Shown here piece by piece: positions 1-10,381 of a stretch of 64,000 nt of DNA. The first letter of the stretch is position 1; every line of letters starts with the position of its first letter. The translations under genes and the position numbers were made by a program. This DNA comes from Mesorhizobium sp. ZC-5 (GTDB lineage Bacteria > Pseudomonadota > Alphaproteobacteria > Rhizobiales > Rhizobiaceae), in NCBI RefSeq assembly GCF_025753855.1, contig NZ_JAOWPT010000005.1, forward strand, positions 419,391-483,390. Reading direction: 5' to 3'. Below the pieces are notes generated by a model. The model was given only the letters and a program-made list of their open reading frames with translations, had not been told where the DNA came from and made no database searches.

Positions 1-863
1 GTCGAATCCGGCTTGAAGGTGAGCGGGTCGAGATAGGCGTCGTCGACCCTTCGGTAGAGCACGTCGATCTGCTTGTAGCCTTCGGTCGTGCGCATCGCGA
101 CATGGCCGTCGACGACGCGCAGATCCTGCCCCTCGACCAGTTCGACGCCCATCTGGTCGGCAAGGAACGCATGCTCGAAATAGGCGGAATTGAAGCTGCC
201 CGGGGTTAGCACGGCGATGCGCGGTGCATCGCGCACATTATCGGGCCTCACCGCGCCCAGCGACTGCCGCAGCAACTGCGGATAGTTCTCGACCGGCCGC
301 ACCTTCACCCGCTGGAACAGCTCGGGGAAGAGCTGCATCATCGTCTCGCGGTTCTCCAGCATGTAGGAAACGCCTGACGGCGTGCGCGCATTGTCCTCGA
401 GCACGTAGAACTCGTTCTCGTCGATGCGCACGATGTCGACGCCGATGATGTGGGTGTAGACGCCTTTCGGCGGCCTTATGCCGATCATCTCCGGCAGGAA
501 CGCTTCGTTGGCGGCGATCAATTCCTTCGGCACGCGGCCGGAGCGCAGGATTTCCTGGCGATGATAGATGTCGTCGAGAAAGGCGTTGAGCGCCTGCACC
601 CGCTGTTCGATGCCCTGGGTAAGCCGCCGCCATTCGGAACCCGAGATGATGCGCGGCACGATGTCGAACGGGATCAGCCGCTCGGCGGCTTCTTCCTCGC
701 CGTAGACGGCAAAGGTGATGCCCGTCTTGCGGAACACGCGCTCGGCGTCACGCATTTTTTCGGTAAGTCTTGCGGGGTCCTGGGCCTGAAACCAGCGATC
801 ATAGGCTGAATATGGTTTGCGCAACCCGGTCTCTTCGGGGTGCATCTCATCGAATGCTGTCAC
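1..863 (-). CDS. Circularly permuted type 2 ATP-grasp protein (DUF404/DUF407), 3' end outside the window
   Basis: About 287 residues are visible, from the N-terminus to the left edge; the rest lies outside. The protein has the conserved stretch DNARTPSGVSYML and a preceding YEEA-like segment, which mark the DUF407 circularly permuted ATP-grasp family, probably a peptide-ligase-like enzyme of unknown substrate. In rhizobia it is usually followed by an alpha-E (DUF403) and a transglutaminase-like gene, which would lie beyond the edge (inference). I chose GTG at 863 because AGGGGAG sits six bases upstream; the in-frame ATG at 869 directly abuts that Shine-Dalgarno and so is less likely. The protein then starts (M)TAFDEMHPEE. 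Confidence 0.85.
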   Translation of the reverse strand, partial: MTAFDEMHPEETGLRKPYSAYDRWFQAQDPARLTEKMRDAERVFRKTGITFAVYGEEEAAERLIPFDIVPRIISGSEWRRLTQGIEQRVQALNAFLDDIYHRQEILRSGRVPKELIAANEAFLPEMIGIRPPKGVYTHIIGVDIVRIDENEFYVLEDNARTPSGVSYMLENRETMMQLFPELFQRVKVRPVENYPQLLRQSLGAVRPDNVRDAPRIAVLTPGSFNSAYFEHAFLADQMGVELVEGQDLRVVDGHVAMRTTEGYKQIDVLYRRVDDAYLDPLTFKPDS

Positions 864-1144
864 GCACATCTCCCCTGTGACGCCATTTCAGCGGCGTCAG
901 GGCGGAAAAGCAAGCGTAATCGCATAGTTGTCGCCGGGCACGAGCCGCTGACGCGCGTTTGCCCAATTTCGCGGCACCTTGCATGCCGCTTTGCGGCGGC
1001 CTTGGGCAACCGGCGCGGAGCCGAGTGAACCCGGAGGAAATCAGGGCCGCCAGTGAAACCCCACACGCCCGCCCGCCGTATGATATTATGGAGGTCCGGG
1101 CGAATCCGCCGGCAAGCGGCTGGCGCCAGGACGGGAGATAGCCC

Positions 1145-1558
1145 ATGCGCATCGCCTTTGTTGGTCTGTTCATGCTTGCGCTGGCGTTGCCGGCGTCCGC
1201 CGGCGATGCCGAGGTCAAGGCGGCGCAAGGCGCCATTGACGGCCAACTCAGGGCCTTTCGCGCCGGCGACGACGAAGGCGCCTACAGTTACGCCGCGCCC
1301 AATGTGAAGCGCATTTTCCCGACGCTCGACATCTTCATGAACATGGTCACCGGCGCCTACAAGCCGGTTCACAAGCCGCGCAACTATGCGTTCGGCAAGG
1401 TCCAGGAACTGAGCCCGACATCGATCATCCAGCAGGTCATGATCGTGGGCGAGGACGGCAAGGACTATGAAGCCGTCTACACGCTCGAATTGCAGCCGGA
1501 CGGCAAATTCCGCATCACCGGTGTCAGCCTGCGCGCCTCGACCTCGCTGAGCACCTGA
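1145..1558 (+). CDS. Exported DUF4864 family protein
   Basis: This 137-residue protein has a clear signal peptide (residues 1-19, hydrophobic LFMLALALPASAG) followed by a small alpha/beta domain. The pattern of an early helix (AAQGAIDGQLRAFRAGDDEGAYSYA) and a C-terminal strand with YTLELQPDGKFRITG is typical of DUF4864, a cystatin/NTF2-like fold of unknown function. Family membership is my recognition from the sequence; the periplasmic location is inferred from the signal peptide. It is followed 19 bases later by the DUF2177 gene on the same strand, so the two are probably co-transcribed. Confidence 0.75.
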   Translation: MRIAFVGLFMLALALPASAGDAEVKAAQGAIDGQLRAFRAGDDEGAYSYAAPNVKRIFPTLDIFMNMVTGAYKPVHKPRNYAFGKVQELSPTSIIQQVMIVGEDGKDYEAVYTLELQPDGKFRITGVSLRASTSLST

Positions 1559-1577
1559 ACCGGGCGACGAAGACACC

Positions 1578-1991
1578 ATGAAACACGCAACTACCTATGG
1601 CCTGGCGCTGCTCATCTTCCTGCTGCTCGATTTTCTCTGGCTCGGTTTCGTCGCGCGCGGCTTGTACGTCAGCCGCATCGGCGAGATGATGCTCGACCGG
1701 CCGAAATGGGGCGTTGCCGGTGTCTTTTATGCCCTCTATGTGATCGGCCTCGTCTATTTTGCCATCAGCGCCGGCCTGGAAGCCGGCAACTGGCGGATTG
1801 CCGCTGTCAACGGCGCGCTGTTCGGCTTCTTCACCTACCTCACCTACAACGCCACCAACCTGTCGGTTTTCAGGGGATACGATCCGGTCGTCGCCGTCGT
1901 CGACACGGCCTGGGGCACCCTGATGGGTGCGGTGGCCTCTGGCGTCACAGTGGCGATCCTCGTTCCATTCTGGCGCGACACGCACAGCTAG
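1578..1991 (+). CDS. DUF2177 family integral membrane protein
   Basis: This 137-residue protein has four hydrophobic segments: near residues 6-26 (LALLIFLLLDFLWLGFVARGL), 46-68, 75-95 and 105-130. The LDFLWLGFVA start, TYNATNLSVF and VDTAWGTLMGAV stretches are characteristic of DUF2177. Function is unknown. It lies directly downstream of the DUF4864 gene, with which it probably forms an operon. Confidence 0.8.
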   Translation: MKHATTYGLALLIFLLLDFLWLGFVARGLYVSRIGEMMLDRPKWGVAGVFYALYVIGLVYFAISAGLEAGNWRIAAVNGALFGFFTYLTYNATNLSVFRGYDPVVAVVDTAWGTLMGAVASGVTVAILVPFWRDTHS

Positions 1992-2027
1992 GGCATGTCG
2001 CGCGATGACGTTCATTCAGTCAGGCGG

Positions 2028-2366
2028 CTAGAATGAAAACTCAAGCGTTACGCCTGAGCGTTGGGGCCGCCAGTAACGGTGATGATAGCGGGAGCCGTGC
2101 CGCCTGTAGTAATAATCGTCGTCGTAGTAACGATCCCGCCAGGCGTGCCTTCTCCAGTGACGGCGTTCAGCGCGCCAATGACGACGTTCGGCGCGCCAGT
2201 GACGATGCCCGCGGTGCCACTTCCGGTGCCTGACTTGTTGGACATCGGTTCGCGTCTCAACGGACTTCGGTACGAAGACGGGGGCCGCATTCAGCGGCAT
2301 CGCCGGCGCAATCAAGAACGACGCCGCCAGCGTGGTGGCCAAAAAACCAGATTGAAGCCTGTTCAT
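2028..2366 (-). CDS. Small exported His/Arg/Tyr/Trp-rich protein
   Basis: A 112-residue product starting MNRLQSGFLATT after GGAGGAAGCA. It has a signal peptide (to about residue 27, ending near NAAP) and a mature part extremely rich in histidine, arginine, tryptophan and tyrosine. A seven-residue unit (HWRAERR) occurs twice in tandem, followed by HWRRH and a run of D and Y residues (YYDDDYYYRR). The ending LEFSF is reminiscent of small rhizobial envelope proteins, but I do not recognise a named family. The composition suggests metal or polyanion binding at the cell surface (inference). Confidence 0.7.
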   Translation of the reverse strand: MNRLQSGFLATTLAASFLIAPAMPLNAAPVFVPKSVETRTDVQQVRHRKWHRGHRHWRAERRHWRAERRHWRRHAWRDRYYDDDYYYRRHGSRYHHRYWRPQRSGVTLEFSF

Positions 2367-2523
2367 TGCTTCCTCCTGACAGTCGAGGTTGTCGTCCCTA
2401 ATCTGATCGAAAAACGTACCAGGACAGCCGGGGTTCCGGTCTGCACCTTCACGGTATGTTGCGCACAATGCCCGAATGGCATCGATTCGGAAGGGCGCAT
2501 TCGACCTCGGCGGTTGATGACCC

Positions 2524-3654
2524 CTAGATCGCCGCCAGATCACCCCTCGCCCAGCCTTCGCTGATGGCCGCGGCCCTCTCGGTGAACTGGCCCGCCTCGA
2601 TCGCGTCGCGGATGTCCTGCATGAGCCGCTGGTAATAGGAAAGATTGTTCCAGGTCAGAAGCATGGCGCCCAGTGCCTCCTGCGACTTCACCAGATGGTG
2701 CAGGTAGGCGCGGGAATAGTCGCGCGCCGCGGGGCAATCGCTTTCCTCGTCCAGCGGGCGCGGATCGTCGGCATGGCGGGCATTGCGCAGATTGACCTTG
2801 CCGCGACGGGTATAGGCAAGGCCGTGGCGCCCTGCCCTGGTCGGCATCACGCAATCGAACATGTCGATGCCGCGGGCCACCGATTTCAGGATGTCGTCGG
2901 GCGTGCCGACGCCCATCAGGTAGCGCGGCTTTTCCGCGGGCAGTTCGGGACAGGTGACGTCGAGCATGTCGAGCATGACGGCCTGCGGCTCGCCGACTGC
3001 CAGTCCGCCGACTGCATAACCTTTCAGGTCCATGCCGCTCAGCGCGGACGCGGAACGCACCCTCAGCCGCGCATTGTCACCGCCCTGGACGATGCCGAAC
3101 ATCGCCTTGCCCGGCTGCACGCCGAAGGCTGTCTTGCAGCGCTCGGCCCAGCGCAGCGAAAGCTCCATGGCGCGCTCGATCTCGTTTTCCTTGGCCGGCA
3201 GGGCAACGCACTCGTCGAGCTGCATCTGGATGTCGGAATCGAGCAGACCCTGGATTTGGATCGAACGCTCCGGCGACATCTCGTAGGCGGCGCCGTCGAT
3301 ATGCGAGCGGAAGGTGACGCCCTTCTCGTCGAGTTTCCTGAGCTGCGCCAGCGACATCACCTGGAAGCCGCCGCTGTCGGTGAGGATCGGATACGGCCAG
3401 CGGGCAAAATCGTGCAATCCGCCGAGACGAGCCACGCGCTCGGCGCCAGGCCGCAGCATCAGATGGTAGGTGTTGCCCAGGATGATGTCGGCGCCGACAC
3501 CGCGAACCTGGTCCATATACATGGCCTTGACGGTGCCGCCGGTGCCGACCGGCATGAAGGCCGGTGTGCGCACGGTGCCGCGCGGCATCGAGATTTCGCC
3601 GCGCCGTGCCTTGCCGTCGGTTGCCTTGAGCCGGAATCCAAAATTATCCGCCAT
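2524..3654 (-). CDS. tgt: tRNA-guanine(34) transglycosylase with degenerate zinc site
   Basis: Exchanges guanine for preQ1 at the wobble position of GUN-anticodon tRNAs, the step before QueA. The 376-residue TIM-barrel protein keeps the substrate and catalytic residues: DSGGFQVMS with Asp93, GIVQGG, GGLAVGE, and the nucleophile Asp267 in [10 protein letters not shown]. The C-terminal zinc motif is altered: the E. coli pattern CxCxxC plus a later His reads S305-D-C307-P-A-A310 and Asn336 here, so only one of four ligands remains. ATG 3654 has AAGGA five bases upstream; an adjacent ATG at 3657 is an alternative. Its start overlaps the end of orf90 by 11 bases, and it is the last gene of the coaD-tgt operon. 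Confidence 0.95.
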   Translation of the reverse strand: MADNFGFRLKATDGKARRGEISMPRGTVRTPAFMPVGTGGTVKAMYMDQVRGVGADIILGNTYHLMLRPGAERVARLGGLHDFARWPYPILTDSGGFQVMSLAQLRKLDEKGVTFRSHIDGAAYEMSPERSIQIQGLLDSDIQMQLDECVALPAKENEIERAMELSLRWAERCKTAFGVQPGKAMFGIVQGGDNARLRVRSASALSGMDLKGYAVGGLAVGEPQAVMLDMLDVTCPELPAEKPRYLMGVGTPDDILKSVARGIDMFDCVMPTRAGRHGLAYTRRGKVNLRNARHADDPRPLDEESDCPAARDYSRAYLHHLVKSQEALGAMLLTWNNLSYYQRLMQDIRDAIEAGQFTERAAAISEGWARGDLAAI

Positions 3655-3916
3655 CATATTCCTTGTCGTGAACGGGCGCACCGGCCGCCTGCTCTTCCAG
3701 CGACTGCCGGTAGTGGATGCAGCCGCGCATGAATCTCGGCCATGGCGGCACCGCGATCGCAGGTGCCGTCTTCTCCGGCAACAGCGCCCACAGGTCGGGG
3801 TGGTGCCAACACAGATCGTGACCGGTGGAGTCGCGATGCTTGCGAATGCCGGCCCTCAGTTTCTTTGCCTCGGCGATCAGTGCCGGGCGGTCCATCGTCT
3901 GCAGATCGTCGTCCAT
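3644..3916 (-). CDS. Conserved 90-residue protein between queA and tgt
   Basis: The product starts [13 protein letters not shown] after a good Shine-Dalgarno (GGAGGAAT). It has an N-terminal helix with many lysines and arginines ([16 protein letters not shown]), then [17 protein letters not shown], then a proline-rich stretch and [14 protein letters not shown] do not know a function. The H-D-x-C-W-HH pattern and a second cysteine could bind a metal or a nucleic acid (inference). It starts two bases after the queA stop and its 3' end overlaps tgt by 11 bases, so it is almost certainly translationally coupled to the queuosine genes. Confidence 0.8.
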   Translation of the reverse strand: MDDDLQTMDRPALIAEAKKLRAGIRKHRDSTGHDLCWHHPDLWALLPEKTAPAIAVPPWPRFMRGCIHYRQSLEEQAAGAPVHDKEYDGG

Positions 3917-3918
3917 CG

Positions 3919-4992
3919 CTATTCCTCCGCTTTGAACAGAAGGCTTGCGTCTCCGTAGGAGTAGAATCTGTAGCGGTTTTCGATGGCGTGGCGATAGGCC
4001 TCGCGCATGGTCTCCAGTCCGGCAAAGGCTGAAACCAGCATGAACAGCGTCGAGCGCGGCAGGTGGAAATTGGTCATCAGCACGTCGACCGCCTTGAAAC
4101 GATAGCCGGGAGTGATGAAGATGTCGGTCGGGCCGGACCACGGTTCCACCGTGCCGTCGCGCGCCGCACTCTCGATCAACCTGAGCGAAGTGGTCCCGAC
4201 GCAGACGACCCGGCCGCCGCGCGCCTTGGCCGCGTTGATCGCGTCGGCGGTCTGTTTCGAAATATGCCCGGTCTCGGCATGCATCTTGTGGCCGGCCGTG
4301 TCGTCGGCCTTGACCGGCAGGAACGTTCCAGCCCCGACATGCAGCGTCACGAAAAGCCGCTCGATGCCGCGCGCGTCGAGCGCTGCGAACAGGTCCGGCG
4401 TGAAATGCAGTCCGGCTGTGGGGGCGGCCACGGCGCCCTCGTCCCGGGCATAAACCGTCTGGTAGTCGGTCAGGTCGCGGGCGTCGTCAGGACGCTTCGA
4501 GGCGATGTAGGGCGGCAGCGGGATATGGCCGACTGCGTGCAGCGCCTCGTCGAGGAAGGCGCCGGACAGGTCGAAACCGAGCAGTACCTCGCCAGCATCG
4601 CGTTTTTCCAGCACGGTGGCGTCGAGATTCCCGAGGAAACAGGCATTGCCGTCATGGCCGAAGCGAATGCGGTCGCCTTCCGCCACGCGTTTGGCCGGCC
4701 GCATGAACGCAAGCCAGCGGTCGGGCGCGGTGCGCATGTGCAAGGTGGCATCGACATTGGCGAGCGCCTCGCCGCGCTGCCTGGTGCCGTTCAGCTGCGC
4801 CGGAATGACTTTTGTGTCGTTGAAGACCAGCACGTCGCCGGGCTGCAGTAGGGCCGGCAGTGCGCCGACGACATCGTCCACCAGCGGTTTTCCCGGCTGC
4901 ACGACGAGCAGCTTTGCGGAATCGCGCGGCACGGCCGGCCGCAACGCGATACGGTCTTCGGGAAGCTCGAAATCGAAAAGATCGACGCGCAT
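3919..4992 (-). CDS. queA: S-adenosylmethionine:tRNA ribosyltransferase-isomerase
   Basis: Transfers and isomerises the ribosyl group of SAM onto preQ1 in tRNA to give epoxyqueuosine. The 357-residue protein has the family N-terminus ([17 protein letters not shown]), [34 protein letters not shown] and the C-terminal [18 protein letters not shown]. Length matches the family. Its start codon overlaps the stop of the DUF606 gene by one base (TGATG), and orf90 and tgt follow directly, so the window holds the last queuosine steps as one unit; the preQ1 synthesis genes queCDEF are not here. Confidence 0.97.
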   Translation of the reverse strand: MRVDLFDFELPEDRIALRPAVPRDSAKLLVVQPGKPLVDDVVGALPALLQPGDVLVFNDTKVIPAQLNGTRQRGEALANVDATLHMRTAPDRWLAFMRPAKRVAEGDRIRFGHDGNACFLGNLDATVLEKRDAGEVLLGFDLSGAFLDEALHAVGHIPLPPYIASKRPDDARDLTDYQTVYARDEGAVAAPTAGLHFTPDLFAALDARGIERLFVTLHVGAGTFLPVKADDTAGHKMHAETGHISKQTADAINAAKARGGRVVCVGTTSLRLIESAARDGTVEPWSGPTDIFITPGYRFKAVDVLMTNFHLPRSTLFMLVSAFAGLETMREAYRHAIENRYRFYSYGDASLLFKAEE

Positions 4993-5441
4993 CAGTAAAC
5001 GCGGATCATCAGCGCTCCGGCGAGCAAAAGCAGAGCGCCGACGATCCTGCCCATGGAGATTTCACGCACCGCGACGCCGAGGAAACCGACGCGGTCGATG
5101 AGCATGCCGGCGATGAGCTGGCCGGTGACGAGAAAGGCCATCAACGCCGCCGCGCCGAGCTTCGGCGTCAGGATGACAGCGCTGGTCACATAGGCCGCGC
5201 CGAGGAAGCCGCCGGCGGCAAACAGCCAGAGCGCCGGCGCCTGCCAGTCGATCGAAACCTGCTGCGCCCGCGTCATCAGCAGCGAAATGACGCCGAGGAT
5301 GACGGCGCCGGAAAGGAACGAAAAGGCGGCCGCCGCCACCGGCAGGCCGAGCCCGCGCGCCAGTTGCGCGTTGATCGGCGCCTGCACGGCAATGAAGGCG
5401 CCCGCCAGAACGCCGAGCAACGACCAGAGGACGCCCGCCAT
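4992..5441 (-). CDS. DMT-type transporter of the DUF606 (YdcZ) family
   Basis: The 149-residue protein has five hydrophobic segments, starting with a long one at residues 3-24 that carries [20 protein letters not shown], a DUF606 signature. The family is a short relative of drug/metabolite transporters that works as dimers or pairs; the substrate is unknown. It is inserted in the operon between the second peptidyl-prolyl isomerase (12 bases away) and queA (one-base overlap). A role in queuosine precursor uptake is conceivable only from position; known queuosine-precursor transporters belong to other families. Confidence 0.85.
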   Translation of the reverse strand: MAGVLWSLLGVLAGAFIAVQAPINAQLARGLGLPVAAAAFSFLSGAVILGVISLLMTRAQQVSIDWQAPALWLFAAGGFLGAAYVTSAVILTPKLGAAALMAFLVTGQLIAGMLIDRVGFLGVAVREISMGRIVGALLLLAGALMIRVY

Positions 5442-5453
5442 TTCCTGCCCCGG

Positions 5454-5972
5454 TCAGGCCGCCTTGACGTCGGCGGCAACCTTCATCGAGACGATCTTGT
5501 CGGGATCCTGCACCGGCTCGCCGCGCTTGATCTTGTCGACATTGTCCATGCCTTCGATGACCTGGCCCCACACCGTGTACTGGCGGTTCAGGAACCCGGC
5601 GTCCTCGAAGCAGATGAAGAACTGCGAGTTCGCCGAATTCGGGTTCTGCGCGCGCGCCATCGAGCAGGTGCCGCGGGCATGGTTCATGTTGGAGAACTCG
5701 GCCTTGAGGTCCGGCTTGTCCGAACCGCCCATGCCGGCGCGCGACGGATTGAACGACGCACCGTCGGACTTGCCGAACTTGACGTCGCCGGTCTGCGCCA
5801 TGAAGCCATCGATGACGCGGTGGAAGACGACGCCGTCATAGGCGCCCTCGCGGGTCAGCTCCTTGATGCGTCCGACATGGCCGGGCGCCAAATCCGGAAG
5901 CAGTTCGATGACGACCTTCCCCTTGGTGGTTTCCATGAGAAGCGTGTTTTCCGGATCCTTGATATCGGCCAT
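5454..5972 (-). CDS. ppiB: Cytoplasmic cyclophilin-type peptidyl-prolyl cis-trans isomerase
   Basis: Catalyses proline isomerisation during protein folding. The 172-residue protein has no signal peptide and carries the cyclophilin motifs FHRVIDGFMAQTGD (active-site Arg), RGTCSMARA, NSANSQFFI and QYTVWGQV. It is the cytoplasmic member of a tandem pair: the gene 28 bases upstream encodes an exported paralogue with the same core. The pair sits in the coaD-tgt operon. Confidence 0.95.
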   Translation of the reverse strand: MADIKDPENTLLMETTKGKVVIELLPDLAPGHVGRIKELTREGAYDGVVFHRVIDGFMAQTGDVKFGKSDGASFNPSRAGMGGSDKPDLKAEFSNMNHARGTCSMARAQNPNSANSQFFICFEDAGFLNRQYTVWGQVIEGMDNVDKIKRGEPVQDPDKIVSMKVAADVKAA

Positions 5973-6000
5973 CAGCCAATTCCTTCCTGTTTTACTGTGA

Positions 6001-6588
6001 TTATTTTGGGTCTGCCGCGATGCGGACCTTGATCATGCGGTCGGGATCGCTGACGACCCCGTTCTGCGCCGAATCGCCCTTCTTGATCTTGTCGACCAGG
6101 TCCATGCCGCTTTCGACGGTGCCGACGACCGTGTACTGGCCCTCGAGCGGCGGCGCCGGCGCGAACATGATAAAGAACTGCGAGTTGGCCGAATCCGGGC
6201 TCTGGGCGCGCGCCATGCCGACGGTGCCGCGGACATAGTGCTCCTGGCTGAATTCGGCCGGCAGGTCGGGTTTGTCGGAACCGCCGGTACCGGCTGAGTT
6301 GGGATCGAAGCCGTCATTCATGTCGCCGTACTGGACGTCGCCGGTCTGCGCCATGAAACCGTCGATGACGCGGTGGAAGGCGACGTTGTCGTAGGCGCCT
6401 TCGCGCACCAGCGCCTTGATCTGCTCGACATGCTTCGGCGCCAGGTCGGGACGCAGCGCGATGGTCACGTCGCCGTCCTTCAGCGTGATGACCATGGTGT
6501 TTTCCGGATCGGCGGCGAATGCCGACACGCTTCCGGCGATGAGGCCGGCAACGACAACAAACAGGGAAGCAAGCCTTTTCAGCTGCAT
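6001..6588 (-). CDS. ppiA: Exported cyclophilin-type peptidyl-prolyl cis-trans isomerase
   Basis: The 195-residue product begins with a signal peptide (residues 1-25, LFVVVAGLIAGSVSAFA) and continues with a full cyclophilin domain: FHRVIDGFMAQTGD, RGTVGMARA, SANSQFFIMF and QYTVVGTV. It should act in the periplasm. Translation starts at ATG 6588 after GAGGAGAC. It lies 17 bases downstream of coaD and 28 bases upstream of the cytoplasmic paralogue, so a duplication followed by loss or gain of the signal peptide is likely. Confidence 0.93.
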   Translation of the reverse strand: MQLKRLASLFVVVAGLIAGSVSAFAADPENTMVITLKDGDVTIALRPDLAPKHVEQIKALVREGAYDNVAFHRVIDGFMAQTGDVQYGDMNDGFDPNSAGTGGSDKPDLPAEFSQEHYVRGTVGMARAQSPDSANSQFFIMFAPAPPLEGQYTVVGTVESGMDLVDKIKKGDSAQNGVVSDPDRMIKVRIAADPK

Positions 6589-6605
6589 GAATGTCTCCTC
6601 GACCT

Positions 6606-7103
6606 TTATTTTGCGAATTTCTTCTTCAATGCGACCGCGACCGCTTCCGGCACGAAGGGGCGGATGTCGCCGCCCATCGAGGCTATCTGGCGGACAAGTG
6701 TGGCGGTAATGGTGCGGACCGAGGGGCTCGCCGGAAGAAACACGGTCTGCAGATCCGGCGCCATCGTCTCGTTCATGCCCGCCATCTGCATCTCGTAGTC
6801 GAGATCGGTGCCGTCGCGCAGGCCGCGGATCATGATCGAGGCGCCATGCTTGCGCGCCGCGTCGATGACCAGCCCCTGGAAGGAAACGACGCGGATGCGC
6901 TTGCCGTCCTTGCCGAACTCGGCGGCGGCATTGTCGATCAAAGCCGCGCGCTCCTCGAACGTGAAAACGGCCGTCTTCGACACCTGGATGCCGATCGCCG
7001 CGAACACAAGATCGGCAACTGCGAGCGACGCCTTGAGGACATCGAGATGTCCGTTGGTCAGCGGGTCGAAGGAACCGGCATAGATAGCGATGCGCTCAGT
7101 CAT
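6606..7103 (-). CDS. coaD: Phosphopantetheine adenylyltransferase
   Basis: Catalyses the fourth step of coenzyme A synthesis, adenylating 4'-phosphopantetheine. The 165-residue protein has the nucleotidyltransferase motif (T/H)xGH as [15 protein letters not shown] near the N-terminus, the conserved [22 protein letters not shown] and a final SSTxVR-like stretch, here [15 protein letters not shown]. Length is normal. It is the first gene of the minus-strand operon coaD-ppiA-ppiB-DUF606-queA-orf90-tgt. Confidence 0.97.
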   Translation of the reverse strand: MTERIAIYAGSFDPLTNGHLDVLKASLAVADLVFAAIGIQVSKTAVFTFEERAALIDNAAAEFGKDGKRIRVVSFQGLVIDAARKHGASIMIRGLRDGTDLDYEMQMAGMNETMAPDLQTVFLPASPSVRTITATLVRQIASMGGDIRPFVPEAVAVALKKKFAK

Positions 7104-7251
7104 GGTTGGCGGTTCTAGCGACCTCTTTCGGCAAAGGCAATTCGCCAGTCACGGACAAATCTCGCGGCCCAGACGTAGCCCGGTGAACGGCCAACGAACG
7201 GACGGATCACGAAAGGTTCAACGGCGCAATACCAAAGTGACCCTTCAGAAG

Positions 7252-7305
7252 ATGAAACCAAACACCCATGTAAACGTTGTAAGGCGCAGGAGAACAGAAC
7301 AATGA
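7252..7305 (+). other. Possible leader ORF with an Arg run, coupled to the small membrane protein
   Basis: An 18-codon frame encodes MKPNTHVNVVRRRRTEQ and its stop overlaps the next ATG as ATGA. The upstream sequence (CTTCAGAAG) is only a weak ribosome-binding site. It could be a coupling leader for the 44-residue gene or chance. Confidence 0.3.
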
Positions 7306-7436
7306 TGATTTTCATGCTCGCCGCCGCAATGACAGTTGCCATGCTGATCGCCACCGCTTTCGGCATCCATCATGAAGCTCAACGCGTGCGCATGGACGAC
7401 CGCAACGACCGTTTTACCCCCTACGGTCACCGCTAG
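7302..7436 (+). CDS. Small membrane protein of 44 residues
   Basis: The frame starts ATGATG after GGCGCAGGAGAACAGAACA and ends with TAG just before a perfect stem-loop terminator. Residues 1-22 (MMIFMLAAAMTVAMLIATAFGI) form one transmembrane segment or an uncleaved signal; the rest is a short charged tail rich in H, R and D (HHEAQRVRMDDRNDRF). The Shine-Dalgarno, membrane segment and terminator position make a real gene likely, although it is below usual size cutoffs. No family recognised. It is transcribed against both neighbours, coaD and gyrA. Confidence 0.6.
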   Translation: MMIFMLAAAMTVAMLIATAFGIHHEAQRVRMDDRNDRFTPYGHR

Positions 7437-7444
7437 GTCAAGAA

Positions 7445-7469
7445 AAAGGCCGGACACGATCCGGCCTTT
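7445..7469. terminator. Bidirectional terminator between the small membrane gene and gyrA
   Basis: A perfect 10-base-pair stem, AAAGGCCGGA / TCCGGCCTTT, with loop CACGA lies eight bases after the small gene and 24 bases past the gyrA stop. The A and T ends of the stem give a U tract in both directions. Confidence 0.85.
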
Positions 7470-7492
7470 GCTGTGCGCGTCTTGGGACGGGT

Positions 7493-10288
<2,796 letters not shown>

Positions 10289-10324
10289 ATTGGGTCACAA
10301 TCACTATGGGAATCACACTCGTCT

Positions 10325-10352
10325 TATATAGGAAAGCCTTGCAATTCTCCAA
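10325..10352 (-). promoter_or_regulatory. Candidate sigma-70 promoter of gyrA
   Basis: On the minus strand TTGGAG (10352-10347) and TATATA (10330-10325) are spaced by 16 bases, 37 bases upstream of the gyrA start codon. This is the only strong -10 in the short intergenic region. Confidence 0.55.
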
Positions 10353-10381
10353 TGGCGACGGGATTTTTCCGGTTCTGATTT

